The notes: a model not told the origin generated them from the letters alone. DNA of 9,422 nucleotides from an uncultured Faecalibacterium sp. (GCA_937917475.1 CALDNF010000213.1:1-9422), one strand, 5' to 3'; numbered from the stretch's first letter, positions 1 to 6,322 are shown. Translations and numbers: made by a program.

Positions 1-1060
1 CGAACTGCTTTGCCAGCGGAGCCAGCAGGGCCAGCATCTCGTCCACATCCTTGTCCGCCATAATGCTGACAAGGAACACGAACTTCTCCCCGGGGAACCG
101 GTCCCGCAGGCTCTGAACGGTGGCCTTCATGCCGTGGGCATTGTGGCTGCCGTCCAGCAGAAAAGCAGGCTTGTGCCGCAGCAGCTCGAACCGGCCCGGC
201 CAGCTCACCGTTTCCAGCCCCTGCCGGATGGCGGCTTCCGGAATGTTCCAGCCCCGGCTCCGCAGCACCCGCAGGGCCGTAATGGCCACAGCGGCGTTTT
301 TCGGCTGATAGCTGCCGATGAGGGGCAGCTTTACGCCGGCGAGGCCATCAAAATCAAAGGTGACTTCGTCGAGATTTCCACCGTCTATCCGCAGCTCGTT
401 GAAATCCACCACGGTCAGCGGGGCGTGCATCTCGGCGGCTCTGGCCGCAATGACTGCATCGGCTTCGGGCACGCCGCCGTAGCTCACCACCGGGCACCCC
501 TCTTTGATGATGCCTGCCTTGGCAGCGGCAATGTCGGCAAGGGTGGGGCCCAGCTCCTTTACATGGTCCATCCCAAGGGCCGTAATGACGGCGCACTCGG
601 GCGGGTCGATGACATTGGTGGAGTCCAGCGTACCGCCCAGCCCCACTTCCAATACCACGATATCGCACTGCTTTTGGGCAAAATAAAGCATTCCAAGAGC
701 AGTGATGATCTCAAACTCGGTGGGCACATCGGTCATGGCATCGGCGGCAGGCTTGACCTGCTCCACCAGTTCCACCAGCTCTTCATCCCCGATCTGTGCT
801 CCGTCCACTTGGATACGCTCGTTGAACCGGTTGATGAAGGGCGAGGTATACAGCCCTACCCGATACCCCGCCGCACGCAGGCAGGATGCCAGCATAGCGG
901 CGGTGCTGCCCTTACCGTTGGTGCCTGCCACATGGACAAATTTCAGCTTTTTATGGGGATTTCCCAGAGCCGCCAGCAGGGTGCGGGTGCGGGTCAGGCC
1001 GGGCTTGTGGCCCGCCCACTGCACCGCATGGATGTATTCCAGTGCCGATTCGTAATTCAT
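1..1060 (-). CDS. folC: Bifunctional dihydrofolate/folylpolyglutamate synthase (3' end outside window)
   Basis: A Mur-ligase-type ATP-dependent enzyme of the cytoplasm. It adds glutamate to dihydropteroate and/or to tetrahydrofolate, which keeps folates in the cell. I translated 353 residues without interruption, from the ATG at 1060 to the window edge; the family is usually about 420-440 aa, so roughly the last 80 residues are missing. Visible motifs are the P-loop GTNGKGST at residues 46-53, the YTSPF...NERI substrate segment at about 71-83, EVGLGGTLDSTN at 138-149, a TALGMDHV segment, and DGSHN at 303-307, which marks the start of the C-terminal Mur-ligase domain. The start follows the folT stop by 10 nt, and its AAGG Shine-Dalgarno (1072-1069) overlaps that TAA, so the two genes are probably co-transcribed and translationally coupled. 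Whether it does both reactions or only polyglutamylation cannot be told from sequence. Confidence 0.95.
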   Translation of the reverse strand, partial: MNYESALEYIHAVQWAGHKPGLTRTRTLLAALGNPHKKLKFVHVAGTNGKGSTAAMLASCLRAAGYRVGLYTSPFINRFNERIQVDGAQIGDEELVELVEQVKPAADAMTDVPTEFEIITALGMLYFAQKQCDIVVLEVGLGGTLDSTNVIDPPECAVITALGMDHVKELGPTLADIAAAKAGIIKEGCPVVSYGGVPEADAVIAARAAEMHAPLTVVDFNELRIDGGNLDEVTFDFDGLAGVKLPLIGSYQPKNAAVAITALRVLRSRGWNIPEAAIRQGLETVSWPGRFELLRHKPAFLLDGSHNAHGMKATVQSLRDRFPGEKFVFLVSIMADKDVDEMLALLAPLAKQF

Positions 1061-1070
1061 TGTATTCGCC

Positions 1071-1583
1071 TTACTTTCCGAGGGCTTTCCGGACGCCCTC
1101 ATTCTGCATCAGGAGCCGGATGAGCACCGTATTGACTGCGCTGAGCACCAACGCATTAGGGATGCGGGCGACGAGCACGCTCCATGCATAGCCGTAAAAA
1201 ATGCGGAGTGCCAGCGAGTTGATGACCATGGAGCCCACAAAATGGGCCAGCAGGATGCTGATCTGGAGCCGCAGCCCCAGCCGCAATTCGGGCAGTTTGC
1301 GCCACGCAAGGCCCGCCACAAAACCGATGGCACCGGCTCCCAGCGTAATGAGCGGGTTGATGGCGTAGCCTGCCAGCAGCCCGCCGATGAGATCCGCCAC
1401 GGCTCCCACCGCAAAACCGGCCCCGGGGCCAAAGAAGATGGCCGCCAGCAGCACCGGCAGGCTGCCCAGATTGAACCGGACAAAGCCGGTGGAGATGCTG
1501 AGCACCCGGCTGAACACGATGCTCATTGCCACCAGCAGGGCCAGCAAGGTAAGGGTGCGGACGGATGTTTTCGACTGTTTCAT
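1071..1583 (-). CDS. folT: Folate ECF transporter S component
   Basis: A 170-residue, very hydrophobic membrane protein with about five to six membrane segments. It matches the folate family of ECF S components, which capture folate outside the cell and pass it to the shared EcfA/A'/T energising module. That module is not encoded in this window. Recognisable stretches are FSRVLSISTGFVRFNLG, the glycine-rich FFGPGAGFAVGAVADLIGG region and an ARIPNALV segment near the C-terminus. I chose the ATG at 1583 because GGGAGG (1598-1593) precedes it at good spacing and the following residues (MKQSKTSVRTLTLLALL) start the first helix. An in-frame ATG at 1676 would place coding sequence through the terminator hairpin and is rejected. 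The upstream THF riboswitch and the downstream folC support folate as substrate. Confidence 0.93.
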   Translation of the reverse strand: MKQSKTSVRTLTLLALLVAMSIVFSRVLSISTGFVRFNLGSLPVLLAAIFFGPGAGFAVGAVADLIGGLLAGYAINPLITLGAGAIGFVAGLAWRKLPELRLGLRLQISILLAHFVGSMVINSLALRIFYGYAWSVLVARIPNALVLSAVNTVLIRLLMQNEGVRKALGK

Positions 1584-1592
1584 ATCAATTGT

Positions 1593-1598
1593 CCTCCC
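1593..1598 (-). promoter_or_regulatory. Shine-Dalgarno of folT
   Basis: GGGAGG lies 9 nt before the ATG at 1583 and decides the folT start. The same GGGAGG string also occurs in the 3' arm of the upstream terminator, so the terminator's 5' arm (CCTCC at 1661-1657) could in principle pair with this site as well. That second pairing is inference. Confidence 0.8.
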
Positions 1599-1623
1599 AA
1601 AAGGATAACCCACGGCAGGACGC

Positions 1624-1664
1624 AAAAACGCCCTCCCATGTGACAAACCGCACAAAGGAGGGCG
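1624..1664 (-). terminator. Intrinsic terminator in the folT leader (riboswitch expression platform)
   Basis: On the minus strand CGCCCTCC (1664-1657) pairs perfectly with GGAGGGCG (1636-1629), followed at once by five T (1628-1624). The 20-nt loop can form a further TGTG/CACA stem (1654-1651 with 1642-1639). It sits after the THF aptamer and before the folT Shine-Dalgarno, the arrangement expected for transcriptional control by the riboswitch. I could not identify a convincing antiterminator by eye. Confidence 0.85.
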
Positions 1665-1686
1665 TGAATCCAACAAGTTTCACTTC

Positions 1687-1713
1687 CAGACAGGCCGCAG
1701 ACGGCCTCGCCTG
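1687..1713 (-). other. Linker hairpin between THF aptamer and terminator
   Basis: On the minus strand CAGGC (1713-1709) and AGGCCG (1707-1702) pair with CGGCCT (1697-1692) and GTCTG (1691-1687). The result is an 11-bp stem with one bulged G (1708) and a TCTG loop (1701-1698). No T-run follows, so it is not itself a terminator. It may be part of the switch between aptamer and terminator, or a spacer or pause hairpin. Confidence 0.6.
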
Positions 1714-1727
1714 CACCCAAGTCCATG

Positions 1728-1825
1728 CAGCAGCGGGATGCAGGCCATGCACCGCGGGTCTCCCTTCGTCCGCAGCACAACTCCCCGTTGATGCGGCACT
1801 TAACGCACATGGCCTTACTCTGTTG
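1728..1825 (-). ncRNA. Tetrahydrofolate (THF) riboswitch aptamer
   Basis: This 98-nt leader aligns with the THF riboswitch class as I know it. In order on the minus strand it shows AGAGTA, then GCGTTAAGTG (1806-1797), ACGAAG, a GAGA tetraloop stem, GCGGTG (1754-1749) and TGCATCC (1742-1736). P1 is CAACAG/CTGCTG (1825-1820 with 1733-1728, one A-C mismatch). P2 is GGCCATG/CATGGCC (1814-1808 with 1749-1743). P3 is CCGCA/TGCGG (1796-1792 with 1774-1770). The L3 GGGA (1785-1782) can pair with TCCC (1738-1735), which is the expected pseudoknot. The class binds reduced folates and normally lowers expression of folate uptake or synthesis genes; the downstream folT-folC fits exactly. Confidence 0.92.
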
Positions 1826-1833
1826 ATACCGTT

Positions 1834-1862
1834 ATTATATGCCTTTTTCTGCCTGCTTTCAA
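1834..1862 (-). promoter_or_regulatory. Promoter of the riboswitch-folT-folC unit
   Basis: TTGAAA (1862-1857) and a perfect TATAAT (1839-1834) are separated by 17 bp. Transcription would begin near 1827, two nucleotides before riboswitch P1. This independently supports the aptamer boundary. Confidence 0.85.
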
Positions 1863-1950
1863 TCTCATTCTTTCATCATCTTTGCCAATTCCAAGCTTCT
1901 GTTTTTGAGCACATTGCCCGGAGAAGTCCAACGACTGCCGTTCCAGAGTC

Positions 1951-1973
1951 TTTTGGACCAAAATGCCAAAATG
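1951..1973. repeat. Small palindrome joined to an 8-bp tandem repeat
   Basis: TTTTGGACCAAAA (1951-1963) is a 6+1+6 palindrome. It overlaps two adjacent copies of CCAAAATG (1958-1965 and 1966-1973). The block lies about 27 bp upstream of the -35 box at 2000 and about 90 bp upstream of the folT -35 box on the other strand. It could be a protein-binding site; nothing in the sequence says for what. Confidence 0.4.
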
Positions 1974-1999
1974 TCACTCCTTGTGCCCTCAGGATTTCC

Positions 2000-2028
2000 T
2001 TGACTTTTGTGCATCTACAGCATATAAT
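2000..2028 (+). promoter_or_regulatory. Near-consensus sigma-A-type promoter of an unassigned transcript
   Basis: TTGACT (2000-2005) and TATAAT (2023-2028) are spaced by exactly 17 bp, with a predicted start near 2035. No open reading frame of credible size follows before the terminator at 2083-2115. Confidence 0.65.
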
Positions 2029-2034
2029 AAAGGT

Positions 2035-2120
2035 GCAAAGGTAAGCAATTAATATCCATAGTCTCACCAAATAGCTAACAAGAAGCCCCCCGGTACTGCG
2101 AATACCGAGGGGCTTCCTGT
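2035..2120 (+). ncRNA. Candidate small RNA, about 85 nt
   Basis: The region is bounded by the promoter at 2000-2028 and the strong hairpin at 2083-2115. The 5' half is A/T-rich with little obvious structure apart from a possible GGTG (2032-2035) / CACC (2075-2078) pairing. No start codon with a ribosome site leads to more than a few codons. The following gene pepF has its own promoter just downstream (2155-2183), which argues that this is a separate unit and not only the pepF leader. I recognise no RNA family. The alternative is a distal pepF promoter followed by an attenuator. Confidence 0.4.
2083..2120 (+). terminator. Hairpin terminator ahead of pepF
   Basis: AAGCCCC (2083-2089) pairs with GGGGCTT (2109-2115) and CGGTA (2091-2095) with TACCG (2103-2107), across one C-A mismatch, with a 7-nt loop. 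The tail CCTGTTTGCT is an imperfect T-tract. The stem is strong enough to work in either direction, but no minus-strand gene ends here, so plus-strand use is more likely. Confidence 0.6.
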
Positions 2121-2154
2121 TTGCTGGGGTCAGTGCTTACCGGAACGGCTTTTG

Positions 2155-2183
2155 TTGCTCTTTCCTGAAAAACGTGCTAATAT
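2155..2183 (+). promoter_or_regulatory. Promoter of pepF
   Basis: TTGCTC (2155-2160), 17-bp spacing, then TAATAT (2178-2183) with an extended -10 TGC just before it (2175-2177). The predicted start near 2190 gives a leader of about 27 nt carrying the Shine-Dalgarno AGAAAGGA (2201-2208). Confidence 0.65.
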
Positions 2184-2216
2184 GGTCTCACTATCATATA
2201 AGAAAGGACACACTCT

Positions 2217-3908
2217 ATGAAATTCAGTGAGATGACCTATACCCGCCCCGACATCGACGCACTGCTTGCACGCTGCAAAGAACTGGCCGCAAAGGCCGCA
2301 GCAGCGGCCAGCGATGAGGAGATCGTTGCCGTTTACTACGAGCAAAGCCATGCCTTTGCCGATTACACCACCGCATCCAATCTGGCCAATATCCACTACA
2401 CCTGTGACACCCGGGATGCCTACTGGAAAGCCGAGCAGGACTTCTTTGACGAGAACAGCCCCGCTGTGTCCAATGCCAGCACCGAGATCAGCCGGGCCTT
2501 CCTCTCCAACCCCCATGTGGACGCTCTGACCCGGGCCTTTGGCACCACCTGCGTGGCCGGCATGAAGAACGCTGTGCTGAGCATGGACGAGCGGACTCTC
2601 GACCTGCAAAAAGAGTACAACGCTCTGGTCAGCAAGTATCAGCAGGTGTATGGCGGTGCACTGGTGGAGCTGGACGGCAAACAGCTGACCATCCCCCAGC
2701 TGGGCCCCTACAAGGAAAATACCGATCCCGCCGTCCGCCGTGCCGCCTACGAGGCTGAGGCTTCCTACTTTGATGCACACCGGGATGTGCTGGACGAGCT
2801 TTACACCAAGATCGTCAAGAACCTGAACGCTCAGGCCAAAATCATGGGCTACCACGATTACAGCGAGCTGTCCTATGTCCGGATGAACCGCATCGGCTAC
2901 GGCCCCGAGGAGATTCAGAAATTCCGGGATCAGGTGGCCAACGATGTGGTCCCTCAGCTGAAAAAGGTGATCGAGCTGCGCAAAAAGCGCACCGGCATCC
3001 AGCACCTGACCTTTGCCGACCTGCCGGTCTCCTTCAAAGATGGCAATCCCTCCCCCATTGAAGGCTACGACGCCCGGATGGCTGCAGCCCGCACCATGTA
3101 TCACGAGCTGAGCCCCGAAACCGCTGAGTTCATCGATTTCATGCAGGACAACGAGCTGTTCGACGTGGAAAGCCGCCCCGGCAAGATGTCCGGCGGCTAT
3201 ATGACCAGCCTGCCCAGCTACAAAGCTCCCTTCATCTTTGCTAACTGGAACGGCACTTCCGCCGATGTGGATGTGCTGACCCACGAGTGCGGCCACGCCT
3301 TTGAGGGCTATGTGGCCGAGCGGGACCCGAAGGTTCCCGCTGACCTTGAGTGCCCCGGCATGGAGAGTGCCGAGATCCACTCCATGTCCATGGAGTTCCT
3401 CACCGCTCCGTGGCATCATCTGCTCTTCGGCAAGGACACCGAAAAATACGCCCTGCTCCACGCTGAGGACAGCTTCCTCTTCCTTGCATACGGCTGCATC
3501 GTGGACGAGTTCCAGCACAAGATGTACCAGAATCCCGACCTGACCCCCGACGAACGGAATCAGGTCTGGCTGGAACTGGAACATAAGTACCGCCCCTGGA
3601 TCGATTTTGATAACCTGCCCTTCTATGGCCGGGGCGCAGGCTGGCAGCGTCAGCTCCACATTTACGAGTGCCCCTTCTATTATATCGACTACTGCCTGTC
3701 CACCATGGCTGCCCTGCAGTTCTTCCTGCTGAGCCTGAAAGACCACAAGGACGCATGGGAGCGGTATCTCCGTCTGGTCCGCCGGGCCGGTCTGGCCAGC
3801 TACTCCGAGCTCTGCGAAACTGCCGGGCTCAAAGTTCCCTTTACCGATGGCAGCATCAAGGCCATTGCAGAGGAAATGGAGCAGTGGATCGAGACTCATC
3901 AGGTTTGA
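2217..3908 (+). CDS. M3 family oligoendopeptidase (PepF-like zinc metallopeptidase)
   Basis: A cytoplasmic zinc peptidase that trims short peptides; it has no signal peptide or membrane segment. The 563 residues are the usual length for this clostridial subfamily of M3 (thimet oligopeptidase/PepF clan). The zinc site is HECGH at 356-360, where H356 and H360 bind zinc and E357 activates water. The third ligand is most likely E386 in AEIHSMSME, 26 residues after H360. The C-terminal HIYECPFYYIDY segment (481-492) carries the His/Tyr residues that in M3 enzymes hold the substrate and stabilise the transition state. The N-terminal half is the helical part that roofs the channel. The ATG at 2217 has AGAAAGGA 8 nt upstream. 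It stands alone behind its own promoter, and mscL follows 84 nt later without an evident terminator. The exact peptide preference cannot be read from sequence. Confidence 0.94.
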   Translation: MKFSEMTYTRPDIDALLARCKELAAKAAAAASDEEIVAVYYEQSHAFADYTTASNLANIHYTCDTRDAYWKAEQDFFDENSPAVSNASTEISRAFLSNPHVDALTRAFGTTCVAGMKNAVLSMDERTLDLQKEYNALVSKYQQVYGGALVELDGKQLTIPQLGPYKENTDPAVRRAAYEAEASYFDAHRDVLDELYTKIVKNLNAQAKIMGYHDYSELSYVRMNRIGYGPEEIQKFRDQVANDVVPQLKKVIELRKKRTGIQHLTFADLPVSFKDGNPSPIEGYDARMAAARTMYHELSPETAEFIDFMQDNELFDVESRPGKMSGGYMTSLPSYKAPFIFANWNGTSADVDVLTHECGHAFEGYVAERDPKVPADLECPGMESAEIHSMSMEFLTAPWHHLLFGKDTEKYALLHAEDSFLFLAYGCIVDEFQHKMYQNPDLTPDERNQVWLELEHKYRPWIDFDNLPFYGRGAGWQRQLHIYECPFYYIDYCLSTMAALQFFLLSLKDHKDAWERYLRLVRRAGLASYSELCETAGLKVPFTDGSIKAIAEEMEQWIETHQV

Positions 3909-3910
3909 GC

Positions 3911-3939
3911 TTTACAAATGCAGCCCAATCCGTTATTAT
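3911..3939 (+). promoter_or_regulatory. Promoter of mscL
   Basis: TTTACA (3911-3916), 17-bp spacing and TATTAT (3934-3939), starting just after the pepF stop codon. The short leader contains a 5-bp hairpin, CGTCC/GGACG (3957-3961 with 3968-3972), directly before the AAAAGGAG ribosome site (3975-3982). Confidence 0.6.
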
Positions 3940-3992
3940 ATTGGTAATAATGAATCCGTCCCCCTGCGGACGTTAAAAGGAGCGGTATTGCT

Positions 3993-4448
3993 ATGGCAGA
4001 AAAAGAGATCAAGGGCATCAAAAAGTTTTTTGAAGAGTTCAAGGCCTTTGCCATGCGGGGCAACGTACTGGATATGGCAGTCGGTGTGGTCGTCGGCTCG
4101 GCTTTCACGGCCATCGTGAATTCTCTGGTGGGCGACATCATCTCTCCCCTCATCGGCCTGTTCTTCAATGCAGACTTTTCGGATGTGGTCATCCAGATCG
4201 GTGATGTGGGCATCGGCATCGGTTCGTTCATCAATGCCATCATCAACTTCCTGATCGTCGCCTTTGTGCTGTTCAGCGTCCTGAAGGTGTTCAACGCCCT
4301 CTTCAACAAGAAGAAGGAAGAAGAGCCCGCCCCCGCAGAGCCCACCACCAAGGTCTGCCCCTACTGCCAGAGCGAGATTGCTATCAAGGCCGTCCGCTGC
4401 CCCCACTGCACTTCCAAGCTGGAAGGCTTCCCTGAGATCAACGACTGA
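3993..4448 (+). CDS. mscL: Large-conductance mechanosensitive channel MscL with C-terminal zinc ribbon
   Basis: A homopentameric membrane pore that opens under membrane tension and releases solutes during hypo-osmotic shock. The 151 residues show the amphipathic N-terminal helix (about 5-22) and the highly conserved TM1 start RGNVLDMAVGVVVG (22-35) continuing to about residue 55. A periplasmic-type loop and TM2 (about 76-103) follow, then the basic/acidic NKKKEEE linker. After a Pro/Ala linker the protein ends in CPYC (122-125) and CPHC (136-139), a four-cysteine zinc ribbon replacing the plain helical bundle seen at the end of E. coli MscL. I have seen such tails in other Firmicute MscL proteins. 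AAAAGGAG lies 10 nt before the ATG. The long hairpin at 4471-4520 ends transcription. Confidence 0.97.
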   Translation: MAEKEIKGIKKFFEEFKAFAMRGNVLDMAVGVVVGSAFTAIVNSLVGDIISPLIGLFFNADFSDVVIQIGDVGIGIGSFINAIINFLIVAFVLFSVLKVFNALFNKKKEEEPAPAEPTTKVCPYCQSEIAIKAVRCPHCTSKLEGFPEIND

Positions 4449-4470
4449 TCTTCTGATTTTTTGACTCAAT

Positions 4471-4526
4471 AAAATGCTCCGCCCTTCCCGCTGCCCCAGC
4501 GGTGAAGGACGGAGCATTTTTCTTTT
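4471..4526. terminator. Bidirectional intrinsic terminator between mscL and the alkaline phosphatase gene
   Basis: A 22-bp hairpin. AAAATGCTCCG (4471-4481) pairs with CGGAGCATTTT (4510-4520), CCTTC (4483-4487) with GAAGG (4504-4508), and CCGCTG (4488-4493) with CAGCGG (4497-4502) around a CCC loop. The only imperfections are C4482/A4509 and a bulged T4503. T-rich flanks in both directions suit convergent mscL (plus) and phosphatase (minus). Confidence 0.92.
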
Positions 4527-4543
4527 TGCTTTTTCTATCCGGC

Positions 4544-6097
4544 TTACTGCACGTTGGTCAGCTCTGCCAGCTTGTGGTAAATTTCGGTGTTGTCAAACAC
4601 GCCCCGGAACTTCTCGGCACCCACGCCCTTGGCGTAGATATTCACCGATGCACCGGTGTGAGCGTAGGTGGTGTGGTCCATACCGGACTTGTGGTTGATG
4701 GCATGGCAGAGGGCCATGGAAAAGGGAATGTAAGTGCCGTAGAGCTCGTAGTCCTCCTGGCTCATCTTACTCTGGGAAGAAGCCCCCACTTCCAGTGTCC
4801 GCTCGTAAGCCTTGCGCAGGTTTTCCACCTCATAATCGGTCAGCAGCAGCTTGCCTGCATTGGCCGCATCGGGGTCGGTGGGCAGGGTCAGGCCAAAGAC
4901 ACTCTTCACATCGGCCATTGCCGTCTCAAAGGGCGTCTTGTTGGCAATGTAGCCCTGCACATAAGTGGAATCAAACTTGGCGTAGGACATCTTCTGATGG
5001 GTCAGGTTGGTGAGGAAGGTATCATAGTTGGTGGTCTTGTAGCCAATACCCATACCGCCGGTCTCATGGTCGGCGGTAACAAGGATCAGGGTCTCGTTGG
5101 GGTGGGCGTTGTAGAATTCCTCCGCAGCTTTGACGGCGTTGCTCATTTCCAGCACATCGTGGATAGAAGCTGCCGCATCGTTGGCGTGGCAGGCCCAGTC
5201 GATCTTGCCGGACTCGGTCATGAGGAAGAAGCCCTTCGTATTGTCCAGCAGCTCAATGCCCTTTTTGACGTAATCGGTCAGCTGCCACTCGCCTGCGGCG
5301 GCATCCATGGCGTAATTCATAGCTTTGCCGTCCGCCAGATTCTCGGCGATGATCAGGGTCTTGCCGGCACCGGCAGTCAGCGCAGCTGCCCCGGCCTGCG
5401 TGGTGACCACGTTGTAGCCTGCCTGTGCAGCCACCTCATGGTTGTTGGGGCCGGTGCCATCGCCGTTCACCTTCTGGAACTCACCGCCTGCAAAATACTC
5501 AAAGCCGGAGTTTGCCAGCTCCACGCCGATCTGATAATAGTTTTTGCGGGTCTTCTGGTGTGCATAGAACGCAGCCGGGGTAGCGTGGTCGATGTTGACA
5601 GTAGACACCACACCCACCTTATAGCCCTTCTGGGCGTGCAGCTTCTCGGCGATGGTCTCATAGGGCACGTCCCGGGTCCAAGGGCACATATTGATGACAC
5701 CGCTCTCCGTCTTGTGGCCGGTAGCAATAGAGGTTGCAGTAGAAGCGGAATCCGGGCAGAACGAGGTGCTGTCGTAGGTGGTCACACTGCCCACCTCGGG
5801 GAAGGAGGTAAAGCTCAGGTCTGCTTCGGTAATGGCCCCATTGTTTTCCACTGTGCCCTTATAGAACCGTGCAGACTGGATCTGAGCCGTGCCCATGCCG
5901 TCGCCAATAAAAAGGAAAATGTACTTGGGCTTCTTCAAAAAGTCCAGCAGCCCGTTCTCCTCATCCTCTGCCTGCTTTGCGGTGACTGTGGGAGCAGCGG
6001 CATTTGCCGCCACCGGGGCTGCGGCCATCATGCCCAGAGCCGAAGCCACAGCACCGGCTTTCAGAAAACTGCGGCGGGTCATATTTTTCTCTTTCAT
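4544..6097 (-). CDS. Alkaline phosphatase with Tat signal peptide
   Basis: An exported phosphomonoesterase of the PhoA superfamily that frees inorganic phosphate outside the membrane. It has 517 residues. The N-terminus carries the twin-arginine motif TRRSFLK (7-13), a hydrophobic stretch and a likely AxA cleavage site in VAANA|AAPTV, so the protein is expected to be folded and metallated before export. Active-site landmarks are DGMG at 66-69 (metal ligand D66), the nucleophile S117 in PDSAST, GKIDWACHAND (metal Asp/His), ADHETGG with D343-H344, and H480 in AHTGAS. No C-terminal membrane anchor is visible. The ATG at 6097 is preferred over one at 6136 because AGAGG (6110-6106) precedes it at 8 nt and the Tat motif then sits at the normal position. 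It has its own promoter and ends at the shared hairpin. Phosphate control is plausible, but I did not recognise a Pho box. Confidence 0.95.
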   Translation of the reverse strand: MKEKNMTRRSFLKAGAVASALGMMAAAPVAANAAAPTVTAKQAEDEENGLLDFLKKPKYIFLFIGDGMGTAQIQSARFYKGTVENNGAITEADLSFTSFPEVGSVTTYDSTSFCPDSASTATSIATGHKTESGVINMCPWTRDVPYETIAEKLHAQKGYKVGVVSTVNIDHATPAAFYAHQKTRKNYYQIGVELANSGFEYFAGGEFQKVNGDGTGPNNHEVAAQAGYNVVTTQAGAAALTAGAGKTLIIAENLADGKAMNYAMDAAAGEWQLTDYVKKGIELLDNTKGFFLMTESGKIDWACHANDAAASIHDVLEMSNAVKAAEEFYNAHPNETLILVTADHETGGMGIGYKTTNYDTFLTNLTHQKMSYAKFDSTYVQGYIANKTPFETAMADVKSVFGLTLPTDPDAANAGKLLLTDYEVENLRKAYERTLEVGASSQSKMSQEDYELYGTYIPFSMALCHAINHKSGMDHTTYAHTGASVNIYAKGVGAEKFRGVFDNTEIYHKLAELTNVQ

Positions 6098-6163
6098 AAC
6101 AATATCCTCTCTTTTTTCAGGGCCTTCCCTGCCCATCTCATTTTGATCCTCGGGAACGGTTTT

Positions 6164-6192
6164 ATTGTACCGGAGTTTTTCACCCGGCGAAA
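6164..6192 (-). promoter_or_regulatory. Probable promoter of the alkaline phosphatase gene
   Basis: TACAAT (6169-6164) is a good -10 box. The -35 position 17 bp upstream reads TTTCGC (6192-6187), which is poor, so the promoter may need an activator. The inverted repeat at 6170-6225 brackets the -35 region. Confidence 0.45.
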
Positions 6193-6225
6193 CCAGCCTC
6201 AGGAAAAAGATGGGTAAAACTCCGG
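6170..6225. repeat. Inverted repeat overlapping the phosphatase promoter
   Basis: CCGGAGTTTT (6170-6179) is the exact inverse of AAAACTCCGG (6216-6225), and ACCC (6182-6185) continues the match with GGGT (6212-6215). The arms give 14 pairs with a 2-nt bulge and a 26-nt loop. One arm abuts the -10 box and the other lies about 20 bp upstream of the -35 position. No T-run follows on either strand, so it is not a terminator. It may be an operator with two half-sites. Confidence 0.6.
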
Positions 6226-6281
6226 CGGCTCTCTCTGCCCTGCGGTAAAGAACAGGAATAGAATGTAAAAGACTTCCGCAT

Positions 6282-6322
6282 ACAAAAACAGGACGCTTCC
6301 GAAAAAACGGAAGCGTCCTGTT
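6282..6322 (-). terminator. Intrinsic terminator of the symporter gene
   Basis: A perfect 15-bp stem (6287-6301 with 6308-6322), with a loop of six T on the minus strand and a TTTTTG tail, lies 24 bp after the symporter stop codon. Plus-strand use is also possible because the flanking bases there are A/T-rich, but no plus-strand gene ends here. Confidence 0.92.

Noticed and set aside
134..1123. 329-aa open frame on the plus strand over folC
   Set aside because: It is antisense to an intact folC with P-loop and DGSHN motifs.
1584..1676. N-terminal extension of folT from an ATG at 1676
   Set aside because: It would translate through the terminator stem and lacks a ribosome site, whereas GGGAGG fits the ATG at 1583.
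1565..2044. 159-aa plus-strand and 64-aa minus-strand (1876-2070) open frames around the folT leader
   Set aside because: The plus frame is antisense to the riboswitch. The minus frame has no Shine-Dalgarno, no recognisable sequence and overlaps promoter elements.
2130..3899. 589-aa open frame antisense to pepF
   Set aside because: It mirrors the G/C-ending codons of pepF. The protein is a low-complexity run of Gly, Val, Leu, His and Gln with no domain, and the sense frame has the zinc motif and a ribosome site.
4502..6217. 571-aa open frame antisense to the alkaline phosphatase gene
   Set aside because: It is a shadow of codon bias. It starts within the terminator hairpin, and the sense frame carries the Tat signal and catalytic motifs.
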